DNA from: Roseiarcus sp963770275
Lineage (GTDB): Bacteria; Pseudomonadota; Alphaproteobacteria; Rhizobiales; Beijerinckiaceae
DNA length: 64,000 nucleotides
Direction of reading: 5' to 3'
Assembly (NCBI GenBank): GCA_963770275.1
Contig: CAVYPD010000047.1
Coordinates: 13,461-77,460, forward strand
This document shows positions 57,115-64,000 of the stretch, one piece after another. The translations under genes and the position numbers were made by a program. The notes below the pieces were generated by a model. The model worked only from the letters and a program-made list of their open reading frames with translations, searched no databases and was not told the origin of the DNA. The first letter of the stretch is position 1. Each line of letters begins with the position of its first letter.

Positions 57115-57493
57115 TCAGGCGGCGACGGCGACCGGTACGGCGGCGAGTTCGATCTCCACGGGAACAGGGGCGCGAAGAATGTCCAAGACCGGGCAATGCG
57201 CGTCAACAACCTCTTTGAGCTTCGCCAACTCCTCTTTGCTCGCTGAGCTCCTCAGCGTCACGGTTCCCCGCACTCCGTGAAACCCGCACGCACCCGTTCA
57301 TCGACGGCAAAAAATCCCCGGAGGTCGAGAATGCCCTCAAGCTTGACCGAGACGCTATCGAGCGGAACGCCAAGCGCCGTCGCGTAAGCGCGGTACGTGA
57401 TCTCCTGGCATGTCGCCAATCCCGCCAGGATCTGACCGGGAAAAGATTACCAAAGGTCTCTTTTTGCCCGCCTTTTTGAATTCTCTCTTCCAT
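57115..57493 (-). pseudogene. OsmC-family fragment, 5'-truncated and frameshifted
   Basis: Joining frames gives GGQKETFGNLFP, then GQILAGLATCQEITYRAYATALGVPLDSVSVKLEG, ILDLRGFFAVDERVRAGF, and RSSASKEELAKLKEVVDAHCPVLDIL. These are the middle and C-terminal parts of an OsmC/Ohr-like thiol peroxidase, with the two cysteine regions (LATCQE and AHCPVLD) kept. The first ~50 residues of a normal OsmC are missing, and breaks occur near 57290 and 57445. The missing N-terminus makes real decay likely, unlike the single-base breaks elsewhere. Confidence 0.7.
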
Positions 57494-57557
57494 CGGGCAG
57501 GCGGGAAAAGGAGGCTGGCCACGCGTACACGTACGCGGCAGAGCCACTCGCGTAGAT

Positions 57558-57740
57558 TCAAGTCAGGATGAAACAGTACGCCCGCGCCTGAACAGAAATC
57601 CGATGCCGGAAAGCACGGCCTTCAATATCGCCACCAGGCGGCCAGAAAACAACTTCTTCGATTGTGCCGCACCATAAGCACGTTACGCTCGCGACACTTT
57701 GCGGTTTGCCACATGCCGAACAGACATTCACGTGTCGCAT
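57558..57740 (-). CDS. Small protein with two CxxC knuckles, doubtful gene
   Basis: A 60-residue frame from an internal Met: RHVNVCSACGKPQSVASVTC, then LWCGTIEEVVFWPPGG. Two CxxC pairs 11 residues apart would fit a small zinc ribbon. There are no homologues I recognise and overlapping frames exist on the other strand, so this may be chance. Confidence 0.3.
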   Translation of the reverse strand: MRHVNVCSACGKPQSVASVTCLWCGTIEEVVFWPPGGDIEGRAFRHRISVQARAYCFILT

Positions 57741-58030
57741 GGAAGGGTTCTTTCCTGGAGGCTCGCAGCTGAACGCGCCATCGGCCAAAATGTTGCCGTA
57801 AAAGCTGGCGGACTGCATGCGTCGGAGCCGGAGGGCCCAGCGCAGGAGTCCGACGCGAGGGGGGAGCGCGACTTGGCGCTTGCTGGTCGCCGAAACTGGC
57901 GATTTGGCGCACGGCGAGGTCGCGGAAAACGTTTAATACAGTCGCATTTTCACGCGATTTCATGCGTCCCGAAGCTACAGCGAAGCAACTCGGACGTGAA
58001 TGCGGTTAGAGCCTCGAGGCCACTACTCGG
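57741..58030. other. 290 bp without a recognised gene
   Basis: Overlapping frames exist on both strands but none has convincing composition or a ribosome site. Confidence 0.3.
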
Positions 58031-58378
58031 TCACTGACGAGAATAGGCGCCGGCGTGCTCGGCGTCGAAGCGGCGCATCAGTTTTCCGCCCGGAGCGACG
58101 GTGAGCTCAAGCCGGTCGAACTTCATCGGGTCATCGGCGTTGGTCAGGAGTTTCTGCGCGTTGACCGTGACGACGCGGCCGTTTCGCGTCCAGCAGCCCG
58201 AAGCCAGTTCGTCCAGCGCGCCATAGGCGAGCATGTACTCGAAACGTCCGTCCGCCTTCAGCAGGAGTTCGGAGCCGCCCTCTGTGCACTTGAACCCGAT
58301 CGCCGACTGCGCCAAACTCTCTTGTGCGCTGGCCTCGTCTCCATTGAACTGGAGGACGCGAATGCGGATCCCGATCAT
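58031..58378 (-). CDS. Hypothetical protein, possibly truncated at its 5' end
   Basis: 115 residues from an internal Met: IGFKCTEGGSELLLKADGRF, then LDELASGCWTRNGRVVTVNAQKLL and KFDRLELTVAPGGKLMRRFD. Strand-rich with two cysteines, it looks like an exported beta domain, but no signal peptide remains and its start overlaps the lipoprotein gene on the other strand by 17 bp. The natural 5' end may have been lost when the lipoprotein locus arrived. Function unknown. Confidence 0.5.
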   Translation of the reverse strand: MIGIRIRVLQFNGDEASAQESLAQSAIGFKCTEGGSELLLKADGRFEYMLAYGALDELASGCWTRNGRVVTVNAQKLLTNADDPMKFDRLELTVAPGGKLMRRFDAEHAGAYSRQ

Positions 58379-58529
58379 TCTGGCTTTTGTGGCGCTCGCG
58401 CTCTCAGGCTGCAACGCCAATCAGGCGATCAATCCCTCCGAACAGGCGGACCACTGCGCGAATGATCCCAGTTGCAATCCTTACAATCCCTCCAGTTACG
58501 CGCAGAACAATGTTGGGATCGGCCGCTAA
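58362..58529 (+). CDS. Small lipoprotein, copy 1
   Basis: 55 residues. Signal RIPIILAFVALALSGC with lipobox LSGC, so the mature protein starts at Cys17 and is lipid-anchored. The mature part (CNANQAINPSEQADHCANDP, then SCNPYNPSSYAQNNVGIGR) has two more cysteines and repeated NPxN. Two close paralogues lie at 60182 and 60420. It is followed by the epimerase gene. The family is unknown to me. Confidence 0.75.
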   Translation: MRIPIILAFVALALSGCNANQAINPSEQADHCANDPSCNPYNPSSYAQNNVGIGR

Positions 58530-58604
58530 GAGCAGCCGCCGCCGACGGGGCGGAGAAGCGATTGTCGGAAGGCATGACGAACCCAGCGGGGCGGTAAGAA
58601 CACG

Positions 58605-59585
58605 ATGAAGCTTCTGATCACCGGCGCGACCGGAAAGGTGGGATCGAACCTGATCCGGCGGCTGAGCTTGTCGCCTCGGCCTGATCTCATCATCCGCGCC
58701 CTCTGCCACAATCGCACGCTCCCGGCGGCGCCGGGGCTCGAGGTGGTGAAAGGCACGATTTCCGACCGCGACAGCGTCGAGCGCGCCATGGAGGGCGTCA
58801 GCCATGTCGTGCATCTCGCGACCTGCAAGGAGATTCCCGAACTCGTCATGGACGTGACGGTCAAGGGCCTGTTCTGGCTGACCGAGGCGTTCCGCTTAAG
58901 TCCGACGGCGAAGCAGTTCATCCTGATCGGCGGCGACGCCAGCGTCGGCCATTTCTTCTACGACCATGGGGGCCCGGTGACGGAGGCGACGCCGCACCGG
59001 GCCTATCCGGGCTGCTATGCGCTGTCGAAAGTGCTGGAGGAGACGCTGCTTCAGCAGACGCATATCCAGTACGGGCTCAATGTCTCATGCCTGCGCGCGC
59101 CCTGGATCATGGAGAAGGACGACTTTCGCTATTCGCTGTCGTTCGGCGATGACGTGTTCGGCGGCCCGGACTGGAAGACGCTCGTAGCCCCGGAGGTCGC
59201 CGAGCGCTGCCGCAAAGAGGGGACCATTCCCCTGCTTGCGCGACGCGCACGGGCGCCCGCTCAAGCGCAACTTCGTCCATGTCGACGACCTCGTCGACGC
59301 GATCCTCGCCGCGCTCGACAATCCGGCGACCAAGGGCAAGCTTTACAACATCGCGATGGACGAGCCCGTCGACTATGCCGCCGTCGCCGCTCATCTCAAG
59401 GCGACGCAGGGCCTGGGGTCGATCGACATCCCCAGCGCCTATCATTCCAACTGGCTCGACAATACGCGCGCCAAGCTCGACCTCAACTGGCGCCCGCGCT
59501 ACCGATCTGGCCTCGCTCATCGACGCCGCCTGGACCTATCAAGCGCGCCCCCGACGATCCGCGGAAGGTCTGGTATCCGGGCTGA
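58605..59585 (+). CDS. NAD-dependent epimerase/dehydratase (extended SDR), compensating frameshifts
   Basis: N-terminal Rossmann motif GATGKVG (residues 6-12), D-x-x-D-type SDRDSVERAM, and the YxxxK catalytic pair in AYPGCYALSKVLEE, as in sugar-nucleotide epimerases. Near 59240 the frame shifts; the native reading continues as RDAHGRPLKRNFVHVDDLVDAILAAL, then LYNIAMDEPVDYAAVAAHLKATQG, and another pair of shifts near 59505-59545 returns to the original frame to end KRAPDDPRKVWYPG. Net zero, so the ORF stays open with a scrambled middle. About 326 residues. The last 237 bp recur at 60597-60831. Substrate unknown. Confidence 0.82.
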   Translation: MKLLITGATGKVGSNLIRRLSLSPRPDLIIRALCHNRTLPAAPGLEVVKGTISDRDSVERAMEGVSHVVHLATCKEIPELVMDVTVKGLFWLTEAFRLSPTAKQFILIGGDASVGHFFYDHGGPVTEATPHRAYPGCYALSKVLEETLLQQTHIQYGLNVSCLRAPWIMEKDDFRYSLSFGDDVFGGPDWKTLVAPEVAERCRKEGTIPLLARRARAPAQAQLRPCRRPRRRDPRRARQSGDQGQALQHRDGRARRLCRRRRSSQGDAGPGVDRHPQRLSFQLARQYARQARPQLAPALPIWPRSSTPPGPIKRAPDDPRKVWYPG

Positions 59586-59593
59586 GGCGGCGG

Positions 59594-59669
59594 AATAAAC
59601 GTCAATAAACGCCAGTAAGCGCTAATAAACGCTAGTAAAAATGCTAGCGTTTACTAGCGTTTATTTTTT
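59594..59669. repeat. 10-bp tandem repeats running into a 16-bp perfect hairpin with T tail
   Basis: Units AATAAACGTC, AATAAACGCC, AGTAAGCGCT, AATAAACGCT follow each other from 59594. The last one begins the inverted repeat AATAAACGCTAGTAAA (59624-59639) / TTTACTAGCGTTTATT (59650-59665), with a 10-base loop and TTTTTT at 59664-59669. It can act as a terminator of the epimerase gene, but the tandem 10-bp units are unusual for one. Confidence 0.85.
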
Positions 59670-60181
59670 GGAATCGGGACTTATCAATGGGTTACGGCCG
59701 TTTGGAGTAAAAAATTTCGCTGCCCTCAGACCCGATACTCACATCACCAGAGCGATATATCCTTCCTTGCTCTCGCAGCATCCGCACGCGATCCGTTTCT
59801 GGTTCGGCGACAGGAAGCAGTATAAGACTGATTTCGGTTTGATGGAAGAGATTGTTTGTATTTTCGGATTCGCGCCGCGCTTCAGGCGAATTCGACGAAT
59901 CGGACGCCCAGGCCGCATGGAAGTTTTCTTTGAAGTGTTCTCGTCTCGACAGCATGGCGAACGCGATGGGGAAAACGTGACCGAGGCTCAGTTTGCGCCG
60001 TGGCGACGCTTGGACCCTTGCGGGCCGCCAAAGCCGCCAGTGGCGACGGCGCCAGCAGGCGACCGCCGATCGGCTGGCCAATCGCCTGCGCGAACCTCAC
60101 GGGAACCTGATGGCCGAGCTCTCCTCCGCGTCGACCACGCGCTCGTGCGGCGGCCGGTCTCCCCTCCGTTGGAAAGCGGCC
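59670..60181. other. 512-bp stretch between epimerase and lipoprotein copy 2
   Basis: Lower in GC at first. A long plus-strand frame spans it but its composition is not protein-like and it enters the lipoprotein genes in the wrong frame. I see nothing certain here; it may hold decayed sequence. Confidence 0.35.
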
Positions 60182-60364
60182 ATGCGGTTTCCCGTCATTC
60201 TCGCGGTCGCGGCGTTCGCGCTTGCCGGCTGCAACGCCAATCAGGCGGTCAATCCCTCGTCGCAGCCGCCCTCCCAGGTCTTCGCCGGCCATTACGAGGA
60301 CTACAATCCTTACAATCCCATCAGCTACGCGCAGAACAACACCGGACGCGGCGGCGGCCGCTAA
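60182..60364 (+). CDS. Small lipoprotein, copy 2
   Basis: 60 residues: RFPVILAVAAFALAGC (lipobox LAGC) then NANQAVNPSSQPPSQVFAGH and YEDYNPYNPISYAQNNTGRG. It is the most diverged of the three paralogues: it lacks the two later cysteines and has a Gly-rich end. GGAAAG precedes the ATG. Confidence 0.72.
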   Translation: MRFPVILAVAAFALAGCNANQAVNPSSQPPSQVFAGHYEDYNPYNPISYAQNNTGRGGGR

Positions 60365-60419
60365 AAGCCGGTCGCGAAGGCCGACGGCGCCGTCTGTCAT
60401 TGAACTCAAGGTACGCGAA

Positions 60420-60587
60420 ATGCGGATCCCGATCGTTCTCACTTTTGTGGCGCTCGCGCTCGCCGGCTGCAACGCCAATCAGGCGATCAATCCCTCCGGA
60501 CAGGCGAACCTCTGCGCGAACGATCCCACCTGCAATCCCTACAATCCCTCGAGCTACGCCCAGAACAACGTCGGAATTGGCCGCTAA
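60420..60587 (+). CDS. Small lipoprotein, copy 3
   Basis: 55 residues: RIPIVLTFVALALAGC then NANQAINPSGQANLCANDPT and CNPYNPSSYAQNNVGIGR. Very close to copy 1 in both protein and DNA. It is followed within 10 bp by a fragment of the epimerase 3' end, mirroring the copy 1-epimerase order. Confidence 0.75.
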   Translation: MRIPIVLTFVALALAGCNANQAINPSGQANLCANDPTCNPYNPSSYAQNNVGIGR

Positions 60588-60596
60588 AAGCCGGAC

Positions 60597-60831
60597 CATC
60601 GCGATGGACGAGCCCGTCGACACTGCCGCCGTCGCCGCTCATCTCAAGGCGACGCAGGGCCTGGGGTCGATCGACATCCCCAGCGCCTATCATTCCAATT
60701 GGCTCGACAATGCGCGCGCCAAGTTCGACCTCAACTGGCGCCCGCGCACCGATCTCGCCAAGCTCATCGACGCCGCCTGGACTTTTCAGCGCGCCCCCGA
60801 CGATCCGCGGAAGGTTTGGTATCCGGGCTGA
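60597..60831 (+). pseudogene. Duplicated 3' end of the epimerase gene
   Basis: 235 bp nearly identical to 59349-59585. Reading from IAMDEPVDTAAVAAHLKATQ to RTDLAKLIDAAWTFQRAPDD and PRKVWYPG it gives the intact C-terminus of the epimerase, without the shifts of the first copy. The N-terminal two thirds are missing, so it is a fragment joined directly to lipoprotein copy 3. Confidence 0.88.
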
Positions 60832-61036
60832 CGGGCGACGTTGCCCGGCGAGAAGGCGATCCGTTTGGGTTTTCTCGGACGTCCCTGTTTCGGTAGAAGC
60901 CTAATAACTACACCGTTTTGGGGCAACATCCAGTCACTTTGTAGTGCAACGAAAGAGAACCAGGAGAATCGAACACTGTTTGCGGCGTCTTCTGTTTGCA
61001 GCAATACAGCTCGTATACCGTTATTCATATCGCGAA
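60832..61036. other. Start of an AT-rich accessory segment
   Basis: Composition changes at about 60890 from GC-rich to clearly AT-richer. No gene recognised. Confidence 0.4.
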
Positions 61037-61562
61037 TCAGCTGCTACAGTCAGATGATAATCTCTTCGTTGGCAACGCGAAGGACCACGTCACAGCGCTT
61101 GCTTTTCTCAACCTGTGCTTAACCTTTATAGCAATAACTAATCTATCGCAAATACTTAAGTCTTGTCTAGAACCATCAGTAAGCACACCCTTGAGAGATA
61201 TTCCTGACTTAAGTTTTGGCAGCTCAACTAACGGCGACCCATCTGAGTTGTCACTTGTATTGGAACTCAAAGATAGTAGTTTCAAGTCTCTCCGTTGCCG
61301 GTAACCGAACCGTAATGCTCACTGAACTTCAAGGATTTGACCTCCATCAGGTCACCAAGATACGACAATTCTTGAATTCTTGCCTCCATTTTTCCTGCAC
61401 GTAAATCGGATTGTCTCGTCGACTTTCCAAGGAAGATCTCCAAGAGTTTCTGTTAATCAATTATATCCCCAGTCGCGTCCTCTCTATAAGGACCGCCTAT
61501 GTGCTGGTGAATATTGCTACTATAATAAGCAAAAATACTATCGTCTCGACGTTAATGGACAA
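61037..61562 (-). pseudogene. Decayed AT-rich coding sequence
   Basis: On the minus strand protein-like blocks occur in shifting frames: IVFLLIIVAIFTST, KSTRQSDLRAGKMEARIQEL, SYLGDLMEVKSLKFSEHYGS and VELPKLKSGISLKGVLTDGS. Stops and shifts separate them. They could be the remainder of the membrane-protein gene that ends at 61563 with a TAG, or a separate decayed gene. Function unknown. Confidence 0.45.
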
Positions 61563-61895
61563 CTACTTGAACTGCGCCTGGAGTAACCTAACATGCAAAT
61601 TAGATAAAGCTTTCGCGTCAAGTCCATCCAAGTAATTTTGTTGCAAGACGATATCTTTGAGCCGTTCCTCAAATAACGGCGCACATGCGCCCGTCTCGAT
61701 GACCGCGTTAATGCCTCCAATTACGAAGCAGAGCACGACCGACTTAAGCAGTTCCACCACCACGTCGACTGCTGACTTATAAGCATTGAGCGGAGGGACA
61801 TCAGAGTACTGTGCGATTATTATTGCGGCCAACATAATTACCGCACCGCCGAAAAGCCATACGGTCGGTATGCTTCTACTGGGAACTGTACTCAT
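61563..61895 (-). CDS. Small two-helix membrane protein in AT-rich DNA
   Basis: 110 residues from the ATG at 61895: STVPSRSIPTVWLFGGAVIM LAAIIIAQYSD forms the first helix, and VDVVVELLKSVVLCFVIGGI the second. The tail FEERLKDIVLQQNYLDGLDA is helical. Base composition is much lower in GC than the flanking genes, a sign of recent acquisition. The ribosome site is poor. The reading frame directly after the TAG continues with another hydrophobic segment, so the protein may be cut short by a nonsense change. Confidence 0.5.
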   Translation of the reverse strand: MSTVPSRSIPTVWLFGGAVIMLAAIIIAQYSDVPPLNAYKSAVDVVVELLKSVVLCFVIGGINAVIETGACAPLFEERLKDIVLQQNYLDGLDAKALSNLHVRLLQAQFK

Positions 61896-61985
61896 GTAAT
61901 TATTTGCTCTGGACTTAAATTCGGCGCAGCTCGGATGTGCAACCGAGCGATCGAGGCGAAACACAATAGCTAGTACCAGACCTCT

Positions 61986-62100
61986 TCAACTGCACCCCGT
62001 CGTCCCCCCACACGTGTCGCACTTCAGGCGCGTGCCGTTGCGGACCATGGTGAAATTGCCGCATTCGGGGCAGGATTCGCCGACGTAGCCCTCATGCGCG
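61986..62100 (-). pseudogene. Second copy of the nrdJ 3' end
   Basis: 105 bp (61986-62090) align without gaps to 62612-62716, the end of nrdJ, with 8 differences. Six of the eight are synonymous. It reads YVGESCPECGNFTMVRNGTR, then LKCDTCGGTTGCS and stop. One zinc-ribbon Cys is replaced by Arg. It lies downstream of the DUF2442 gene. Confidence 0.9.
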
Positions 62101-62111
62101 CTTTCGACCCT

Positions 62112-62369
62112 TCACAGGCGCCGCAGGCGGATGTTCACCGTCTGGTCGCGTCGCCCGGCCAACAATCCCGCGATCGAAATATCCTCGTCGATCTCGTCCC
62201 AGTGCAGCCCAAACCGACCGATCTCGACCGCCTCGCGTTGCTTGCGTGTGGCGTTGAGGAGCCGTGGAAACCACGCATAGGGAACGCCGAGTCGTTTCGT
62301 GCCCGTCCGACAGGTCAAGCCACACCTCGAACTGTCGTCGAACCTAACTGCTGTCGCCGAAATGTCCAT
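62112..62369 (-). CDS. DUF2442 family protein (internal compensating shifts)
   Basis: From ATG 62369: DISATAVRFDDSS, then in another frame VWLDLSDGH, then LGVPYAWFPRLLNATRKQRE and GLHWDEIDEDISIAGLLAGR. This is the DUF2442 pattern (L-x-D-G-R ... VPL-x-W-x-P-R-L ... W-x-x-I-D-E-D-I-S-V-x-x-L). Two shifts near 62315-62290 cancel. About 85 residues. DUF2442 genes often follow DUF4160 genes, as here, and the pair resembles a toxin-antitoxin module in layout; activity is unproven. Confidence 0.78.
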   Translation of the reverse strand: MDISATAVRFDDSSRCGLTCRTGTKRLGVPYAWFPRLLNATRKQREAVEIGRFGLHWDEIDEDISIAGLLAGRRDQTVNIRLRRL

Positions 62370-62597
62370 TCCAGGCTCTCTCAATCCGCGCCCTTTCCTC
62401 GATTCACCATTCGGAGGAGCGCGGTTGGAATTCCGCCGCATTAAACCCAAAGCTCTCGGCCACAGCAACATCCGCCGCAGCCAGAACTTCGCCTCGTCAT
62501 CGCCCCGACGGACATGCACATGAGGCGGCTCGCGCGGGTCACCCTCGTTCGAGAAGAAATAGAACCGATAGCCCTCGCGTTTGAGGACCGTCGGCAC
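62344..62597 (-). CDS. DUF4160 family protein (two frameshifts)
   Basis: Start is the GTG at 62597: PTVLKREGYRFYFFSNEGDP, then REPPHVHVRRGDDEAKFWL, the DUF4160 signature (G-Y-x-F-x-F-x-S-x-E ... E-P-P-H-x-H-V). Two breaks (near 62472 and 62405) restore DVAVAESFGFNAAEFQ and IEERARIERAWNGHFG, the normal C-terminus, ending at TAG 62344. About 85 residues. Its end overlaps the DUF2442 start by 26 bp. As given, the frame runs through both genes and looks like a fusion, but that is a frameshift effect. Confidence 0.78.
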
Positions 62598-62611
62598 TGA
62601 GCGTCAGACCT

Positions 62612-64000
62612 TCAACTGCACCCCGTCGTCCCGCCGCAAGTGTCGCACTTCAGGCACGTGCCGTTCCGCACCATGGTGAAGTTGCCGCATTCGGGGCAGG
62701 CTTCGCCGACGTAGCCTTTCATCCGCGCCTCGGCGCGCTTCTCGGCGACGGTTTCGGCCTGCGGCGCGAGGCTCGAGCCGACGGCGGGCGCGGCGCGCTC
62801 GGCGAGCTCGCCCTTCAGCGCGGTCGCGCCCTGGACGAAGCCGCCATGCGCGCCTGAGCCGCCGACGTGGACCGCCTCCCCTGCCCGGCTCGGCACCAGC
62901 ATCAGCTTGTCGGTCTTCGAGCGCACGAGGCCCCTCGAGACGACGGAGGAGTGCGGCGCGCTGGCGCGCGCTTCGTGAACCCCGGCGCCTTGTCCTGATC
63001 GACGCCGCCGCCGAGCACCGTATTGCCGATCTCGTCGGGCGAGACATGGGCGAGGTCGTTGCGGCCGAGATAGGAGATCGCGAGTTCGCGGAAGATGTAG
63101 TCGAGGATCGAGGTCGCGTTCTTGATCGCGTCGTTGCCCTGCACGAAGCCGGCGGGCTCGAAGCGGGTGAAGGTGAAGGCCTCGACATATTCCTCGAGCG
63201 GCACGCCATATTGCAGGCCGAGCGAGATCGCGATGGCGAAATTGTTCATCAGCGCAGCGGAAGGCGGCGCCTTCCTTGTGCATGTCGATGAAGATTTCGC
63301 CGAGGCGCCCGTCCTCATATTCGCCGGTGTGCAGATAGACCTTGTGGCCGCCGACGACCGCCTTCTGGATGTAGCTCTTGCGGCGGTTGGGCAGCCGCTC
63401 GCGCTCGCGCAGGCGCTCGACGCGCTCGACCACGCGCTCGACGATCCGCTCGGCGACCGCGGCGGCGCGCGGCGGCGCGTTGAGCGCGACCAGCGCCTCG
63501 ACCGCGTCGTCCTCCTCGTCGTCGCTCTCGATCAGCTGCGAGTTCAGCGGCTGCGACAGTTTCGAGCCGTCGCGATAGAGCGCGTTGGCCTTGAGGCCGA
63601 GGCGCCAGGACAGCATGTAGGCGTCCTTGCAGTCCTCGACGCGTGGCGTCGTTGGGCATGTTGATCGTCTTCGAGATCGCGCCGGTGATGAACGGCTGCG
63701 ACGCCGCCATCATGCGGATGTGGCTCTCGACCGAGAGATAGCGCTTGCCGGTGCGCCCGCACGGATTGGCGCAATCGAACACCGAGTGATGCTCGGCCTT
63801 GAGATACGGCGCGCCTTCGAGCGTCATCGCGCCGCAAGCGTAAGAGTTGGCGGCCTCGATCTCGGACTTGGTGAAGCCGAGCGCGGCCAGCAGGTCGAAG
63901 CCCGGCGCGTCGTAGCGCTCGGGCGGGATCTTGAGCGCCTGGTTGAGCGTCTCGGCGCCGAGCGTCCATTTGTTGAAGACGAAGCGGATGTCGAAAGCCG
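62612..64000 (-). CDS. nrdJ: Adenosylcobalamin-dependent ribonucleotide reductase, C-terminal part (frameshifted, runs off the right edge)
   Basis: Class II reductase making deoxyribonucleotides with B12 instead of a diiron radical. From the edge: LNQALKIPPERYDAPGFDLL, GAMTLEGAPYLKAEHHSVFD CANPCGRTGKRYLSVESHIR, LSWRLGLKANALYRDGSKLSQPLNSQL, a charged insert, RKSYIQKAVVGGHKVYLHTGEYEDGRLGEIFIDMHKEGA, MNNFAIAISLGLQYGVPLEEYVEAFTFTRFEPAGFVQGND, and the C-terminal zinc ribbon GEACPECGNFTMVRNGTCLK with final CGGTTGCS. At least three breaks (near 63650, 63260, 62965). The start lies outside the window. It is the presumed target of the insertion that duplicated its 3' end. Confidence 0.92.

Noticed and set aside
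59641..60831. 396-codon frame across the lipoprotein genes
   Set aside because: It reads the lipoprotein genes out of frame and is not protein-like until the final epimerase fragment.
62112..62597. A natural DUF4160-DUF2442 fusion protein
   Set aside because: The fused reading destroys the conserved C-terminus of DUF4160; frame correction restores two separate overlapping genes.
1..64000. tRNA, rRNA, tmRNA genes, transposases, integrases or CRISPR arrays
   Set aside because: I looked for T-arm motifs, transposase DDE signatures, integrase motifs and regular repeats and found none I could support.

Overview
The window is high-GC, densely coded DNA from an alphaproteobacterium, most likely of the order Hyphomicrobiales (Rhizobiales); a Beijerinckiaceae/Methylocystaceae-type methylotroph is a reasonable guess but not proven. 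Supporting markers are a CtrA master regulator divergent from fliJ, split transhydrogenase genes (pntAA/pntAB/pntB), gltBD, a coenzyme-B12-dependent ribonucleotide reductase and a pst-phoU-phoB operon with a Pho box.

Layout. 0-2.5 kb: a PEP-CTERM glycine-rich secreted protein and a multiply frameshifted Tat-exported transglutaminase-like gene. 2.5-9.6 kb (minus strand): oxalate decarboxylase followed by a membrane-bound formate dehydrogenase operon (alpha-beta-gamma-fdhE). The alpha subunit is a selenoprotein read through an in-frame UGA. Together they suggest periplasmic oxalate -> formate -> CO2 with electrons entering the quinone pool. 9.8-15.2 kb: pstSCAB-phoU-phoB under a triple Pho box. 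15.3-21.1 kb: small proteins and a YhaO/YhaN-like nuclease/ATPase pair preceded by a truncated second nuclease head. 21.5-28.3 kb: GT61 glycosyltransferase, a His/Tyr-rich secreted protein, a lytic transglycosylase, dapA and smpB.

28.3-33.3 kb is the best candidate for a little-described system. It is a two-gene, start/stop-overlapping operon encoding a three-module TIR protein and an nSTAND1 NTPase that carries a transmembrane segment and TPR-like repeats, with a CRP-type palindrome upstream. 33.3-44.6 kb: metY, membrane proteins, a horizontally acquired-looking acyltransferase/methyltransferase cassette flanked by gene fragments, an SbmA-type ABC transporter, META-domain and Hsp20 proteins, and threonine aldolase. 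44.9-57.1 kb: gltBD, ctrA/fliJ, pnt genes and a hydrolase. 57.1-62.1 kb is a remnant-rich accessory stretch (OsmC fragment, three paralogous small lipoproteins, duplicated epimerase tail, 10-bp repeat/hairpin, AT-rich membrane-protein island). 62.0-64.0 kb: a DUF4160/DUF2442 pair lies between two copies of the nrdJ 3' end; nrdJ itself runs off the right edge.

A caution for all readers: at least 15 genes, including housekeeping ones (dapA, pntA, pntB, nrdJ, fdhA, fdhB), contain single-base frameshifts, many at short G or A runs, denser toward both window ends. These look mostly like consensus errors, so such genes are annotated as full-length with the breaks noted.
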